From Euphorbia lathyris (Eukaryota; Streptophyta; Magnoliopsida; Malpighiales; Euphorbiaceae): a DNA stretch of 64,000 nucleotides. Where the stretch lies: assembly GCF_963576675.1 (NCBI RefSeq), contig NC_088911.1:32162501-32226500 (forward strand), read 5' to 3'. Within the stretch, counting starts at the first letter, position 1, and each line of letters opens with the position of its first letter. This document shows, piece by piece, positions 31,860 to 44,482 of this stretch. The position numbers and the translations under genes are program-made. Under the pieces are notes generated by a model, which was not told where the DNA came from, ran no database searches, and saw nothing but the letters and a program-made list of their open reading frames with translations.

Positions 31860-32379
31860 GGTGTTCTTGAGGATTTGAGAAATGCAGAAGATTAGGGAAT
31901 TCAGAGAGAGAGAGATCGAGTGCGATATGTTTCAAGCGTAAAGAGAAGTTAGTGGGAAATCATCCACTATTTATAGCCGGTGCGTGTCGATCTGATAGGT
32001 CGGAATGGCGGTTCGTTCTCGAATAGATCAACGACGGTTATCTCTGCCATTAATGATACATTCAGCGCATGGTTTTCTAATCATTACGCTTACATCATCC
32101 TAGGTGGCTACTTAAATACGCGTGCAAGCATTAATTACGCAAGTCATTCTACTCAGCATCTAAGATACCAAACGTTTAGAATTCTGAGTGCATAGGTTAT
32201 TGTAGAAGGGATTCATATCATATGAAGTAACTCAGCATTTAGTAATCACTCAATATATATAGCAACTCAGCATATAATGATTTCATAGCATTCAGTTTTA
32301 CTCAGCATATGATAGTTACTCAACATGTAATGATCACTCGGCATATTATAATCACTCAATATTCATTTAGCTCAGAAAT
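31860..32379 (-). other. Sirevirus B spacer between pol and ORF3
   Basis: No gene. Dense CTCAGCAT / ACTCAACAT repeats (32150-32370) mirror the spacer of copy A. A minus-strand TATA-like CTATAAATAG occurs near 31968-31977, about 110 bases upstream of the ORF3 ATG. Confidence 0.55.
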
Positions 32380-35300
32380 TTATTGAAGAGGATTAGACAT
32401 ACCGATAGCTTCCCTTAGTATACTGAACTGCTCACGAGCCAATGGCTTTGTGAAGATATCTGTAAGCTGTTCATCCATTAGGACATAGGTCAACTTGATC
32501 TCACCCTTAAGTACATGATCTCTGATGAAGTGATGCCTTATGCTGACATGCTTCATCCTGCTGTGTTGGATTGGATTTTTAGATAAGTCAATGGCACTTT
32601 TGTTGTCACATTTGACTTCAATTGTTTTGGTTTGAACTCCATAATCATCCAGTTGTTGCTTGATCCATAGGACTTGTGCAACACAGCTTCCAGCAGCTAT
32701 GTACTCAGCTTCGGTTGTTGACCGGGCAACTGACGACTGCTTTTTACTGAAACAAGACACTAGACAGCTTCCAAGGAAGTGACATCCTCCTGAAGTGCTT
32801 TTCCGCTCAAGCTTGTCTCGTCCATAGTCAGCGTCAGTGTATCCAGTGAGTGTGAAATCGTTCGTGTTGGGATACCATAAACCTGCATTCACTGAGCTTT
32901 GCAAATATCTAAGGATTCTTTTTATAGCTATGTAATGAGATTCCTTAGGGTCAGCTTGATATCTTGCGCAGTAACATACTGAGTACTGAATATCTGGCCT
33001 ACTTGCCGTTACATAGAGTAGAGAGCCTATCATACCTCGATATAATTTGCTGTCTACTGACTTACCTTTTTCATCAGCACAAAGCACAGTGTTAGTACCC
33101 ATTGGGGTAGATATTGGCTTACACTTTTCCATATCAAATTTCTTCAATATCTCCTTAGCATACTTAGTCTGACTAATGAAGATGCCATTCTTGCCTTGTT
33201 TGATTTGAAGTCCAAGGAAGAAGTTGAGTTCTCCCATCATTGACATCTCAAACTCAGTTTGCATCTGTTTGCTAAATTCCTTGCACATAGACTCGTTAGT
33301 AGCACCAAAGATAATATCATCAACATATATTTGTGCCAATAGGGTATTTTTACCCTTTTTCTTAATGAATAAGGTTGTGTCAGCTTTTCCTCTGACATAG
33401 TTCCTGGTCAGCAGAAAACTGGTCAGCCTTTCGTACCAAGCACGTGGTGCTTGCTTCAGGCCGTACAGAGCCTTTTTGAATTTGTAAACATAGTTTGGGA
33501 ATTTCGGATCCTCAAACCCTGGAGGCTGACTAACATAAACCTCTTCATTTATAACTCCATTAAGAAATGCACTTTTGACATCCATTTGGAACAATTTAAA
33601 ATTCATAAGGCTAGCATATGCACACAATATTCTTATTGCTTCTAATATAGCTACGGGTGCAAAGGTCTCACCATAGTCAATACCTTCCTGCTGACTGTAA
33701 CTTTGAGCTATAAGTCTGGCTTTGTTCCTGACTACGTTTCCCTGTTCATCTAGCTTATTGCGGAATACCCATTTTGTTCCTATGGTCTTTTGATTCTTCG
33801 GTTTAGGCACTAAATCCCATACTTCGTTTCTATTGAATTGATCAAGTTCCTCTTGCATAGTATTTATCCAGAATTCATCGTGCTCAGCTTCTGAAAAGTT
33901 TTTCGGTTCAAGAACTGAGACGAACACAACATTACTGAGATATCTTCTGAGTTAATTTCTGGTCATCAGGGTGTTCTCAGCAGCATCAAGAATGGACTTC
34001 TCTGAGTGTCCTCTTGGAACCTTGATCTCCTTAGGTAGTGTAGTGTCTTCAGGAGTCAGTGTTTCAACAATCTCTGCAGGATTATATTGGTCAGCAAAGA
34101 TAATCTCAGGTTCGTTCTTACCTTTGGTCAGCCCTTGAGGTAGTGACTCAGTGGCTCCATTTTGGTCAGCGGAAGCTGAGCATGGGTCATCTTCGGTAGG
34201 CTGACTTATCTTCCCTGCAGGGTCAGCTTCATCGAACTCAATATGTACAGACTCTTCTACGACATGAGTTCGTTTATTAAACACCCTATATGCTTTGTTG
34301 TTTGTTGAGTACCCTAGAAAGATAGCTTCATCAGCTTTAGAATCAAACTTAGCAAGGTTGTCTTTAGTATTTAAAATAAAACATTTGCAACCAAAGGCAC
34401 GAAAATATCCAATGTTGGGTTTTCGTCCTTTCCAAAGTTCATAGGGGGTTTTCTTAAGTATATAGCAAGCTGAGTTGACAGCTTCACCCCAGAAATACTT
34501 TGAAAGCCTATTCTCACTCATCATTGTCCTAGCTATTTCAACTAAGGTTATGTTCTTCCTTTCAACTACCCCATTTTGTTGAGGAGTTCTAGGAGCAGAA
34601 AAATTGTGGTCAATGCCGCTGACTTCACAGAATTCATCAAACTCTTGATTTTTGAATTCTCCGCCATTATCACTTCGGATGTGAACTAATTTTAGGTCTT
34701 TGTCATTTTCAAGTTTTCTAATCAGTGTTGAGAACATCTCAAAGGCTTCATCCTTGCTACTCAGCAGGATAACCCAAGTATACCGAGAAAAGTCATCTAC
34801 AATGACCAAGGAAAATCTCTTACCACCCAAGCTCAGCGGCTGGACTGGTCCGAAAAGATCCAAGTGTAGTAACTCTAATGGGCGCTTGGTTGAGACTTCA
34901 TTTTTACTTTGAAAAGACTTTTTGGTTTGTTTACCTTGCTGACAAGCATTACATAGTTGATCCTTCTCAAACCTGAGTTTGGGTAATCCCTCAAGTAATT
35001 GCTTTCTTGCTAATTTGGCTAGGAGGCCCATGCTTACATGACCAAGTCTCATATGCCATAGCCAGGAATTATCTTCCTTTGACACTAAGCATATATTTTT
35101 TGAAAACTTCTTTTCTAAGTTTAGCATGAAAACATTTTCAACAAGAGGGGCAGTTAAAATCAATTCATTTGTTTTTCCCTCGAGTATTCTACACTCAGTG
35201 GCATCAAATACAACCTTTCTACCACTGTCACACAGCTGAGCTATGCTCAGTAGGTTATATTTAAGACCTCTGACTAGGGAGACTAACTCAATAGTAGGAT

Positions 35301-35481
35301 TACCACCAACGGTACCTGACCCTACTATCTTACCCTTTTTGTTGTCTCCAAAACTTACATTTCCTCCTCGTTTATGCACAAGTGTGATGAACTGAGTTTC
35401 ATCACCAGTCATATACCTCGAGCATGCGCTGTCAATGCACCATAGCTTTGACTTCTCCGCGCACCTCAGGCTCACCTGCAA
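32380..35481 (-). pseudogene. Sirevirus B pol: protease, integrase, RT, RNase H
   Basis: The frame is open across all domains except for TAA at 33952-33954 between integrase and RT. Motifs: protease IDSACSRYMTGD; integrase HVSMGLL...CNACQQGKQ, IRSDNGGEF and [24 protein letters not shown] and YVDDIIFGA; RNase H GYTDADYGRD, STTEAEYIAA and CDNKSAIDL. Compared with copy A it lacks nine residues between CYIL and KKTPYELWKG, but it retains the segment deleted from copy A near 13840. A near-complete pol. Confidence 0.92.
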
Positions 35482-37229
35482 TGTAACTAGTTATCTTTAG
35501 GTACCCAATTCTTTTTGGGTCCTCGTTTGTTAGAGTCAGCAGGTGATGCATCATATTTGATTTTGTGACGGCATACATTTATGGTGTGGCCATCTTTCCC
35601 ACAAAAGTCACAATAAACTACCCTTTGGGGGTATTTTCATTTTTGGTCAGCACGATTGTGCTGAGCATGTCAGCATACCTTTGTGGTATGTCCTTTCTTT
35701 CCGCAGAAGTCACATTGAACATTCTGCTGAGTATTCCACCTTCGCTGACTAGTACCTGAGTACTCAGCTTTTGGATGGAACCTCTTCTTAGCCGATGTAT
35801 TCAGCTGATTCTGTATTGATGTGATGTCCTTCCTTAGTTTCTTAGAATCTGATTGGACTTCAGAGACAAACCTATGCATGATTTTTAGATTCTCATCTTG
35901 CCTAGTGTTGTCCTGAAGGAGATGTCGAAGGTCACTGAGTTTAACCTCCTCGATCTCATCACATCGCCTGCTGAGTGCTCTTATTTTCTTATTACACTTT
36001 TTAATCAGTGTATAGAGATCACTCAGTGCATTAATCATTTCATTTCTGAGCAAGGGTAGAGACATTACCTCAGTTGTATGTTCCTCATGATCAGATTCTT
36101 CAGAGAGGTCAGCTTGCTCAGAGAGACAGTGGTCAGCAGCTTCGTCAGCCATGAAACAGATATTTGCTGACTCGGTGGCATCAGCTTCTGACGAGCTTGA
36201 CTCATCACTATCGCTCCATGTGGCCACCATTGCCTTTCTGCTTCCCTTCTTGTCTTTCTTTAAGGTGGGACAGCTTGATTTGATGTGCCCAGCTTGATGG
36301 CATTCAAAGCAGGTGACAGGCTTTGAGCTATCCTTCTTGTATCTGATGTCGCAGACTCAGCTTTGTGTTTATCACTTCTTTTGAATGGCCTTTTGCTGTA
36401 TTTTTCGTTTTTCTTAAATACCTCCTTCATCTTCCTTGTGAACATAGCCATCTCCTCATCATCTGATGAGTCAGCTTCGGTTGAGTCAGCTTTCATGACA
36501 AGAGATTTTTGCTTCTTGTCCTTAATTTTTTCTTTAGCTTCAAAATTCTTCATGGAGATCTCATAGGTCAGCAGAGATCCGATGAGCTCATCATATTTGT
36601 ACGTGGTCAGGTCCTGAGCTTCTTCAACAGCTGTCTTCTTAGCTTGCCAGCTTTTGGGAAGACTTCTCAAGATTTTCTTCACCTGTTCTTCTTCTGTGAA
36701 GTTCTTGCCGAGTCTCTTAAGCTCATTTATGATGTTAGTGAATCTGGCATTCATCTCGGAGATGTCTTCATTATCATTCATCTCGAACAGCTCGTACAGC
36801 CGCATATGCTGATTCACTTTGGACTCCTTGACCTTGCTAGTTCCTTCATAGGTCACCTCTAGCTTCTTCCAGATTTCTTGTGCTGACTCACAACCTGAAA
36901 TCTTATTGTACTCTGCAGCATCTAACGCACAATGAAGCATATTTATAGCCGAAGCATTATTTTCTAATTTTTTTAAGGTCATCCTCTGACCACTTAGACT
37001 CACTCTTGACAGTTTTCACTCTGTCAATGGTTTCATAGGGAACAAACGGGCCTTGGACTATAGCTAGCCACGCACTCATGTTTGTTGCCTGAATGAAGTT
37101 TTTCATCCTGTTCTTCCAAAATGTTTAATTAGATCCAAAGAACAGAGGAGGCCGACTAATAGATAATCCCTTAGGGAGTATCTGAGTTGTTTGATTTCCT
37201 GGAAGGAAACGAGTGCTGTTCTCAGCCAT
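35482..37229 (-). pseudogene. Sirevirus B gag, with at least two frameshifts
   Basis: ATG at 37229-37227 matches the other copies. Frameshifts occur in an A/T run near 36975 and near 36345; further stops lie near 35670. Recognisable parts are the UBN2-like segment (EEEQVKKILRSLPKSWQAKK), MVATWSDSDESSSSEAD and the coiled coil. C-terminal CCHC knuckles (CDFCGKKGHTTKVC, CDFCGKDGHTINVC) are also recognisable. Gag ends at TAG 35487-35489, the same site as in copy A, but pol here lies in a shifted frame. Confidence 0.85.
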
Positions 37230-37277
37230 TACAGGGATCAACTCAAGATATTTTTATCTTGATTAGTGAGCTATTAG

Positions 37278-37289
37278 GCTCTGATACCA
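37278..37289 (-). other. Primer binding site of Sirevirus B
   Basis: TGGTATCAGAGC on the minus strand, two bases from the LTR end at 37292. Confidence 0.9.
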
Positions 37290-37291
37290 CT

Positions 37292-37575
37292 TGTTGGTCC
37301 CGTGTAACGTAATAGGATTAGTTCCAATGGGGGGTTAGGAACTAATGTAACTTTTTTCGCTTAATAATTGCTGACTTAATTGAATTTTTAATAGTTTAAC
37401 TCAGCTTTTAGGTCAGCAAGGCTGAGTGAGATGTAAGACAGCTTTAATCAGATACTGACTGGAGCTGTTTCAGTATTGAGTTGGGAAATAACACTTTAAG
37501 TTAGTTTCCAACTCAGCACTCTGGTTACTCAGCGTCGGCTTTTATAGATTATTTACTGAGCAACTTTAAGCAAGC

Positions 37576-37640
<65 letters not shown>

Positions 37641-38769
37641 CAAGAGAAAGGATTAGAGATTATTCAGCAGACTTATCCTGGTTCGGCCTCATCGCCTACG
37701 TCCAGTCCCCGAAATCCTTCCGAGCTTTTTCAATCCTCTACTGAGCTCTTTAAAGGTAGAGCACAAACCTTTTACAATAGCAACTGAGTATGCAAGAGTA
37801 CCGTCCTCTATTCGTCTACTCAATCCTATCTACCACTGAACACTATAACCGAGTATTCAGATTTTCTCTACCACTGAGTACTATAACCGAGTACTCAGCT
37901 TCACTCTTCTAACCTTTTACAATTGATACAAGATTGTTCTCACAAAACGAAGAACACTTTAGATGAATAAAATTCACTCTAGACTTTTACACAATGATTG
38001 GAATTGGGTGTAAGAACTTGCTTTTTCTATTCAGACAGCTTCTCTTTTGGATTTTTGACTTAGTGAAGATTTTGTTTGTCTGTATCTCTCTTGTATTTTT
38101 TTTTGGCAATGATCCAAGTGATGAACTGTTCCATTTATAGTGAATTCTGAAGCTTTAATGATTTGAATTCCGACATATCCGTTGAGAGTAAACGGTCTTC
38201 TTTCGTCATTGATTGGTCAGCTTCCAGAATTGTAGGCCAATCCTGTCGTCTGTTTTTAGCAGGAGCTAGGTTTGCCAGTTTCGTCTTCTTGCGCCAGGTT
38301 CGTCTTCTAGCACCAGGTTTGTCTTCTTGCCAAACGTCAGATGGTCTATACGTCTCGAAAAGGTCCTTGAAACGGATTTCTGAGGCTTCTGAAATGTGTC
38401 AGACTTTGTCTCACAAGTTGACGGATAATTGGACACTGACTTGATTATCACTCAGCTTGACTTAGCGGCGACTTTGATATTTACTCAGCTTGACTTAGCA
38501 GCTTCGCCTTCAAGCTTTTCTGAAGAAGACGTTTCTTTCGTAAAGCTTAGTTGCATTCTACTCAGCTTTGCTGTGTGGCTTGCTCATGCTGACTTTGTTC
38601 TGTCTTTCTTTTATAGTTTTTCAGTTCCTGTTCTCGTTAGTTAACTTACTCAACATTGAACAAACACATTAGTACAATTAAATCAAAGCACTTAAATTTA
38701 ATTGTTTAATCATGGGATTAACTTAAATAATTTTGTCAAATCAAAATCATGTGGAAAGGTGTTTCAACA
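37292..38769 (-). repeat. 5' LTR of Sirevirus B
   Basis: In plus coordinates TGTTGGTCCCG to GTGTTTCAACA; 1,478 bp, close in length to the LTRs of copy A. A minus-strand TATA (CTATAAATGG) lies near 38131-38140. It contains a CA/TA microsatellite at about 37579-37640. Confidence 0.88.
37579..37640. repeat. (CA)n(TA)n microsatellite
   Basis: About 18 CA units followed by about 13 TA units in the LTR of copy B. It occupies the same place as the CT/TA tract in copy A. Confidence 0.92.
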
Positions 38770-38784
38770 GTGAGATCCAGTAAG

Positions 38785-40618
38785 ACAATGGGTTTTGGTG
38801 TGTCAATGAGGTTATTGTGTGACATAACAAAACTACGTAGTTTTGATGATAATTGAAAAGGGCAATGTGGTAAATTTGTAAATAAAAGGAAAGAGATAGA
38901 TAAAGAAAATTGTTTTATTTCTTTTCTTTAAAATACATTTTCCTGACCTTTCTAACCTCGTTTTTCGAAATTTTTTATACTATTAGACTTATCTAAATTA
39001 GACGGTCATTTTGAGATACCTGAAGCTTAGGTAAAAAAATTTCCGGTAAACGGAATCCGGGTGGGCATTTTCCGGTGATAAAAAAGTGTCCCGAAACTTC
39101 TCAAAAAATTCCAGAAAATTTAAAACATTATTCTGAGAAACTTTAATTTTTGGGTCGAAGCAGGATTTCTTACGGTTTAGTCCCAATAAAACTTTTACCT
39201 TAATTTTATCTATTTTACATGTTTCAACAATTTTTTGGGTCAAAACCGTAACCAAGATCGCTTTGAGCCAAGAATTAAAGTTTCTTAAAATGATGTTTTA
39301 CATGTTTTGAAATTTTTTGATAATTTTTTGATAATTTTCTGGATACATTTTTTGTCCTACTTACATTGTTCTGACAGTGTACGAAATTGTTCTAAATCAG
39401 TATACCATTTGTTTCAACATAATACTTACATTAAAACCTCTATAAATTAATAATGTTGGGACCATGAAATTTTATTAATTTATAGAGATATGAATATATC
39501 GAGTATAAATTTACTGAACTGGACCAAGTCAGGACCGGAAGAAATTACTATTTTAAAGAGGTTATTAATTTATCGAGTATTAATTTATGAAGGTTTTATT
39601 GTATATTGTTCCAACAGAATATATCATCGTACCAATTTTTCCAACAAAATAGTTATATTATTCCAGCATAATACTTATATTCTTCCAACATAATAAATCA
39701 AATTTACCAATTGTTCCAAATCAATTTTATTATCTTTGTCTGAAATTTCATTTTTGTTTTTTTAGTATTTAATATAGTATCTTCAAATTTATATTAGTTA
39801 TATTATTTATAAAATAATTGTAATTCTTATATTCTTTCAACAGAATAAATTTGTGTACCAATTGTTTCAAATCAGTGTACCAATTTTTCCAACAGAATAG
39901 TTATATTGTTCCAATAGAATATTTATATTGTTCCAACAAAATATTCCAACACATAGTGCTAAAAGGTAGAACCAAAAAGTGCCCAGAAAATTATCAAAAA
40001 ATTTCAAAACATGTAAAACATCATGACTCAATAAATTGTTGAAGCATGTAAAATTGATAAAATTAAGGAAAAATTTTTATTGGAACTAAACCGTAAGAAA
40101 TCTTGTTTTGACCCAAGAATGAAAGTTTCTTAGAATAATGTTTTACATTTTCTGAATTTTGTTGTGAATTTTCTGGGCACTTTCTGTTTTCTCACCGGAA
40201 AACGCCCACCTAATCGCCGGATTCCGTTGATTTGGGACTAAACCGTAAGGAATATCACTTTGAGTCAAGAATTAAAGTTTCTCCGAATGATGTTTTACAT
40301 TTTCTGGAATTTGTTGAAAATTTTCTGGGCATTTGTTTTCTCACAGAAAAACAGATCGATGGATTCTGTTCACCTGAAAATTTTTTTACCTGTGCTTCTG
40401 GAATCTTAAAATGACTTTTTAATTAAGACGAGTCCAACGGTATAAAAGTTTTGGAAAACGAGGTTGGAAAAGTCGAGAAAATGCATTTTAAAGAAAATAA
40501 ATAAAACAATTTTTTCTTTTTTTTTATTTGCAAATTTACCACATCCCCTAGTTAATTACAAAATTGATCCTTATTATACAATAAAACTTGTCACACCAAA
40601 ATAAATCTGTCACAACAG

Positions 40619-40620
<2 letters not shown>
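38785..40620. mobile_element. Long imperfect inverted-repeat element (MULE-like or foldback)
   Basis: The left arm (about 38785-39300) and the right arm (about 40000-40620) are inverted copies of one another, several hundred bases each. For example, ATTGTTTTATTTCTTTTC at 38911 pairs with the inverse of the segment near 40490-40515, and AACCTCGTTTT at 38957 with AAAACGAGGTT at 40455. There is no transposase. The centre is AT-rich with degenerate TTGTTCCAACAGAATA repeats. The Sirevirus B LTR abuts the left arm, so the outer left end may lie beyond that insertion. Confidence 0.6.
39430..39601. mobile_element. Small MITE inside the inverted-repeat element
   Basis: About 172 bp with imperfect terminal inverted repeats: ATTAAAACCTCTATAAATTAATA on the left and its inverse (TATTAATTTATGAAGGTTTTA) on the right, plus internal TTAATTTAT copies. 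The target duplication is unclear. Confidence 0.55.

Positions 40621-40624
<4 letters not shown>

Positions 40625-40664
<40 letters not shown>
40625..40664. repeat. (TA)n microsatellite
   Basis: About 20 TA units just outside the inverted-repeat element. Confidence 0.9.
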
Positions 40665-40669
<5 letters not shown>

Positions 40670-41779
40670 ACAACTACTATAACTTTTAATGTAAAAATGA
40701 GCAAATTAAATGTTTTTCCCTCGTATCATAGTGCAGCTATCCAAATGGATAAGAGGGAAATATTAAGATGCTGGTTGGATCTGATGTCACACAATGATAA
40801 TTAGTTGCCTAATAATGTATAACTGATCATGATCAGACATACTTTATCAAAAAATAAAATAAAATCATTTATCCAAAATTGTAATGATTCCAGTTGGTAC
40901 ATCTTCCAGTACAGCTTAGCATTAATGATTATAATCTTCTACGCCTCATTATCATTTTAACCGCCTCTCTTTCATTTTACACCACTAACTAATTACTCCA
41001 TTGAGATTAATTATTTCAACCATCTCTCTCTTGTAATTTACTGTAATTTACAGTGGCAAAGTCCCGAGTAAGAAATAATTACTACTCAAGGATCAACCTG
41101 ATATCAGTTGATGTTTCAGAAATAGAATAGGGAAGGAGAAGAGATAAGGAAGCGGAATAACATAGTCCTAGTATATTATATATTTATATTGGTTCATTAA
41201 TGAAAATATACTTTATAGATGAGCAGATACCTTGATCTCTCTAACCTAACTTAAGTTATTTTCTCTCAGTCTAGAAAATCTGTCAAATCTAAAGGGTTAA
41301 ACAAGAAAAACACAATTCTCAGTAATTCCTGAAGAACTCAGTTATAATCGTCATGGATCAAGGTACGTTACGCTCTCTTGATTAACATTACGTGTTTGTG
41401 AACGTTATCTTATTCAAACATCCGGACGATTAATGTTTATCTAATACTATGATGAAATCTAAAGATTTCTAACAACTCAATCATTCATAAAGGTACAAGT
41501 TATAGTTGTTATGACTGAGGAACTGTTCTAATAGATTCTTGAGATAATGACATGTGTATTCTTCCTATCTAACACCTTACAAACCCAAAAAATGTAAATA
41601 CAACAAATAAAGAACAAATCAGTATCTTATTAAACTCTCCTCATATCAATCCATTGCTCTTAGAACCTTATCCTCAAGGTTCACATCTGGAAACCTCTTC
41701 ATCTCCAATTTAACCTACCATCTTCATGTCCAATGCAACCATAGTGTAGGAAGTTGAACTTCATTACCAAGGAGATGAG
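40665..41779. other. AT-rich intergenic sequence, possible LTR of the chromovirus relic
   Basis: No gene on either strand. The stretch of about 41090-41575 could be the 3' LTR of the degraded gypsy relic to the right. On the minus strand it would begin TGTTAGATAGGAAG and end near CTGATATCA. I could not confirm this from one copy. Confidence 0.3.
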
Positions 41780-42430
41780 TTGAAACCATTATCTGATCTG
41801 AAACTTTTCTCTTCATTGCCATGGAAAACTGGGTGAATAGATGATCCAGCATTAAGTTTCAACTTGTAAGTTGTTTGTCCTCCACATGATATGGCCCATA
41901 TTGTAGTGGTGATAACTTCTGGTTTGAGCAATGAACTAAACTTTGCTGCTTGTAAGGTTGTAGTTTAACAAATACACAATCACTAATGGTGAATTGTCTA
42001 TCAGTCCTATGAGTATAAGTGTGTTTTCATTCTGTCATGTGCTCTTTGCAGCTGTAATTTCATTACCCACATAGCCACCTCCTTGTCTTTCAGGAATTGA
42101 TCCACCGACTCAATGTCCGAGTCACCAGGGAAATAAGGAATATGTATAGGGAGTGGAGTGCCATAAACAGCTTCAAAACGGGTCATATGGGATAATGCGT
42201 GAAAGCTAGTGTTAGACCACCAGTCAGCCAAAGGTAACCATTTTTTCCAAAGCTTGGGATTGCCATGATATGCAACTCAAGTAAGTTTCTAAACACAAGT
42301 TGACCCTTTTGCCTGCTTATCATTTGTGGGTGATAGGCAGTAGACTTCAACAAGTCTACCCCTTGTAGCTTAAGTTCAAACTTAAACATTTGGCAAAGGA
42401 GAGTAGCTGTGGAGCCATAGTGGGAAAGAA
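41780..42430 (-). pseudogene. Ty3/gypsy chromovirus (Reina-like) integrase relic
   Basis: Minus-strand fragments read LQGVDLLKSTAYHPQ, WWSNTSFHALSHMTRFEAVYGTPLPIHIPYFPGDSDIES (in pieces) and, near 41870-41990, a VKLQPYKQ segment. Together these match the end of the integrase core and the C-terminal domain of chromoviruses of the Reina type. Several stops and frameshifts are present. No RT or gag of this element was found, so it is a fragment. Confidence 0.72.
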
Positions 42431-42604
42431 TAATGATAAATGTTGAAGGTTTGAATGGAACATGAGGGAAATGTAGTGGTTCTATAAGGAAGTGTCACGT
42501 TTCAAGTCATTTTGAGGAGATGGAAATTGAGAAATTTACAAAAGAAAGAAGATGGGGGGCATGGACTAAGGGGTGGAGACCGATGTTCAGTTCCTCCCTT
42601 CATC

Positions 42605-42716
42605 ATGAAAATATTAAGTTGGAACGCCCAAGGGTTGGGCAATACTTGGAGGTCTTGCACGCTCCGTAACCTAGTGAGGGACAATTGCCCAGATGTGCTT
42701 TATCTCATGGAGACTA
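42605..42716 (+). pseudogene. L1-type LINE ORF2, endonuclease N-terminus (5' fragment)
   Basis: MKILSWNAQGLGNTWR followed by LVRDNCPDVLYLMETT is the start of the apurinic endonuclease domain of plant L1 ORF2. It stops where antisense Sirevirus C gag begins. The rest of the LINE resumes at 46656 in the same orientation, with roughly 100-150 residues missing. Confidence 0.8.
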
Positions 42717-43908
42717 CACATCACACAGAGCATTTATCATTTCATTTCTAAGGATACGGAGAGAAATTACCTCAATGGTTTGGTCATCATTTTCAGAGGC
42801 ATGTGAAGGTTCTGGCACTTCGGAAGCACATGGTTCTTCCATCTCGGCAGCCATGAAACATATGTTTGCTGTCTCAGCAACACCAGCTTTAGAGGACGAT
42901 GATTCATCACTATCACTCCAGGTTGCAACCATTGCTTTCTTCCCATGCCTTTTATCTTTCTTTAGAGTAGGACAACTGGACTTAATGTGACCATGTTGAT
43001 GACATTCAAAGCATGTAATAGGATTTGAAGTTTTTTTATGTCCTTACTGTCACATTACTCATTCTTGGCTTTTTCAGAAGGGCTTCTTTCCATACTTTTC
43101 GTTCTTCTGGAACATCCTCTTCATCTTCCGGGTAAACATAGCCATTTCCTCACTATCTAAGGAGATGTCATCAGTAGAGTCTGCTTGCATGAGCAAGGGC
43201 TTCTTTCCGTACTTTATTCTCAAAGCTCTTCATTGAGATTTCATGCGTCAAAAGAGATCTGATAAGCCCATCATAGTTATAAGTTGTTAGATCCTGAGCT
43301 TCTTCAACAACAGTCTTCTTTGCTTGCCAACTCTTTGGAAGGCTTCTGAGTATTTTCTTCACTTGTTCTTCTTCTGTGAAGGCCTTTTCGAGTCTTTTGA
43401 GCTTGTTGATTATATTGGTGAATCTGGCATTCATCTCCGAGATGCCTTCCCCATCATTCATTTCAAATAGCTCATACAGCCTCATGTGCTGGTTCACCTT
43501 TGACTTTTTCACTTTGCTTATGCCTTCATAGGTCACTTCCAGCTTCTTCCAAATTTCATGTGCTGACTCACATCCTGAGATTTTGTTATATTCTGCACCA
43601 TCTAACGCACAGTGAAGCATGTTTATAACCAATGCATTATTTTGTAATTTTTTAAGGTCATCTTCTGACCACTTAGCCTCTTCCTTTATGACTTGTTTAC
43701 CATCAACCGTTTCATATGGTATGAATGGACCTTTGACTATTGCTAGCCAGGAACTCATATTCGTAGCTTGGATGAAATTTTTCATTCTGTTCTTCCAGAA
43801 GGTATAATTTGATCCAAAGAATAGAGGTGGTCTGGTGATAGACAAGCCCTCAAGCAAGATCTGAGTTGTTTCATTTCCATGTAGGAAACGAGTGCTATTG
43901 ACAGCCAT
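42717..43908 (-). pseudogene. Sirevirus C gag fragment
   Basis: ATG at 43908-43906 (MAVNSTRFLHGNETTQ). It retains the Trp (YTFWKNRM) that is a stop in copy A. A UBN2-like segment follows, then disrupted frames near 43030-43170, the CCHC knuckle (CFECHQHGHIKSSC near 42965-43015), ATWSDSDESSSSKAG and a truncated coiled coil ending INALCDV. Confidence 0.85.
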
Positions 43909-43955
43909 TTTAGGATCACGCTCAAGATAGTGTTCTCTTGTGTGTTGAGCTTTAG

Positions 43956-43967
43956 GCTCTGATACCA
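43956..43967 (-). other. Primer binding site of Sirevirus C
   Basis: TGGTATCAGAGC on the minus strand, two bases from the LTR start at 43970. Confidence 0.88.
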
Positions 43968-43969
43968 CT

Positions 43970-44482
43970 TGTTTGTCCTTTATAATGTGAGAATTAGTTC
44001 CTATAGGGGGGTTAATGGAACTATTGCCGGTTTAAAAAAATTGTCTAGGTAGAAATGTTTCTCACAGTTTCAATAGCACAGTACAGAGGGATAATAAGAA
44101 GCAACTTTAGTTGACCAACAACTAAGATTATTTCTGCCCTTGATTTGGAAGGTATCGCCTCAGAGGGACTTCCAAACTTAGTACGTTTAAACGCACCTTT
44201 GATCGATTTAAATTTAATACTTCTGAAACAAAAGGCAAGCAATAATAAAGAGTAAGAGTTAGAGAAATGATACTTAGCAGTTTTATCCTAGTTCGGCCTC
44301 CTGCCTACATCTAGTCTCCGGAATACGCTCTTCTGAGCTTTAATCCACTACTGAGCTCTTTGATGGTAGAGCACAAACCCTTACAGCAGATATTGAGATA
44401 TTATAGAGTACCTTCTTCTATAACCTACACTCAACTATTTAACTCTCTATTTGCTTAATAGCGAATAAACAGAAGAGCTTCG
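43970..44482 (-). repeat. LTR of Sirevirus C, first part
   Basis: Plus-strand start TGTTTGTCC next to the PBS spacer. It is broken at 44483 by solo LTR D and resumes at about 45883, ending TGTTTCAATA at 46655. The expected terminal CA reads TA. Confidence 0.78.

Larger units (their letters stand above)
28729..38769 (-). mobile_element. Sirevirus-like copia element, copy B, 3' end cut off by the gypsy insertion
   Basis: Read on the minus strand: 5' LTR (38769-37292), PBS, gag, pol, ORF3. At 28729 the ORF3 sequence stops where the gypsy LTR begins, so the rest of ORF3 and the 3' LTR should lie left of the window beyond the gypsy 3' LTR. It is the same family as copy A over all regions. Gag is frameshifted, pol has one stop, and ORF3 is open. 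Confidence 0.9.
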
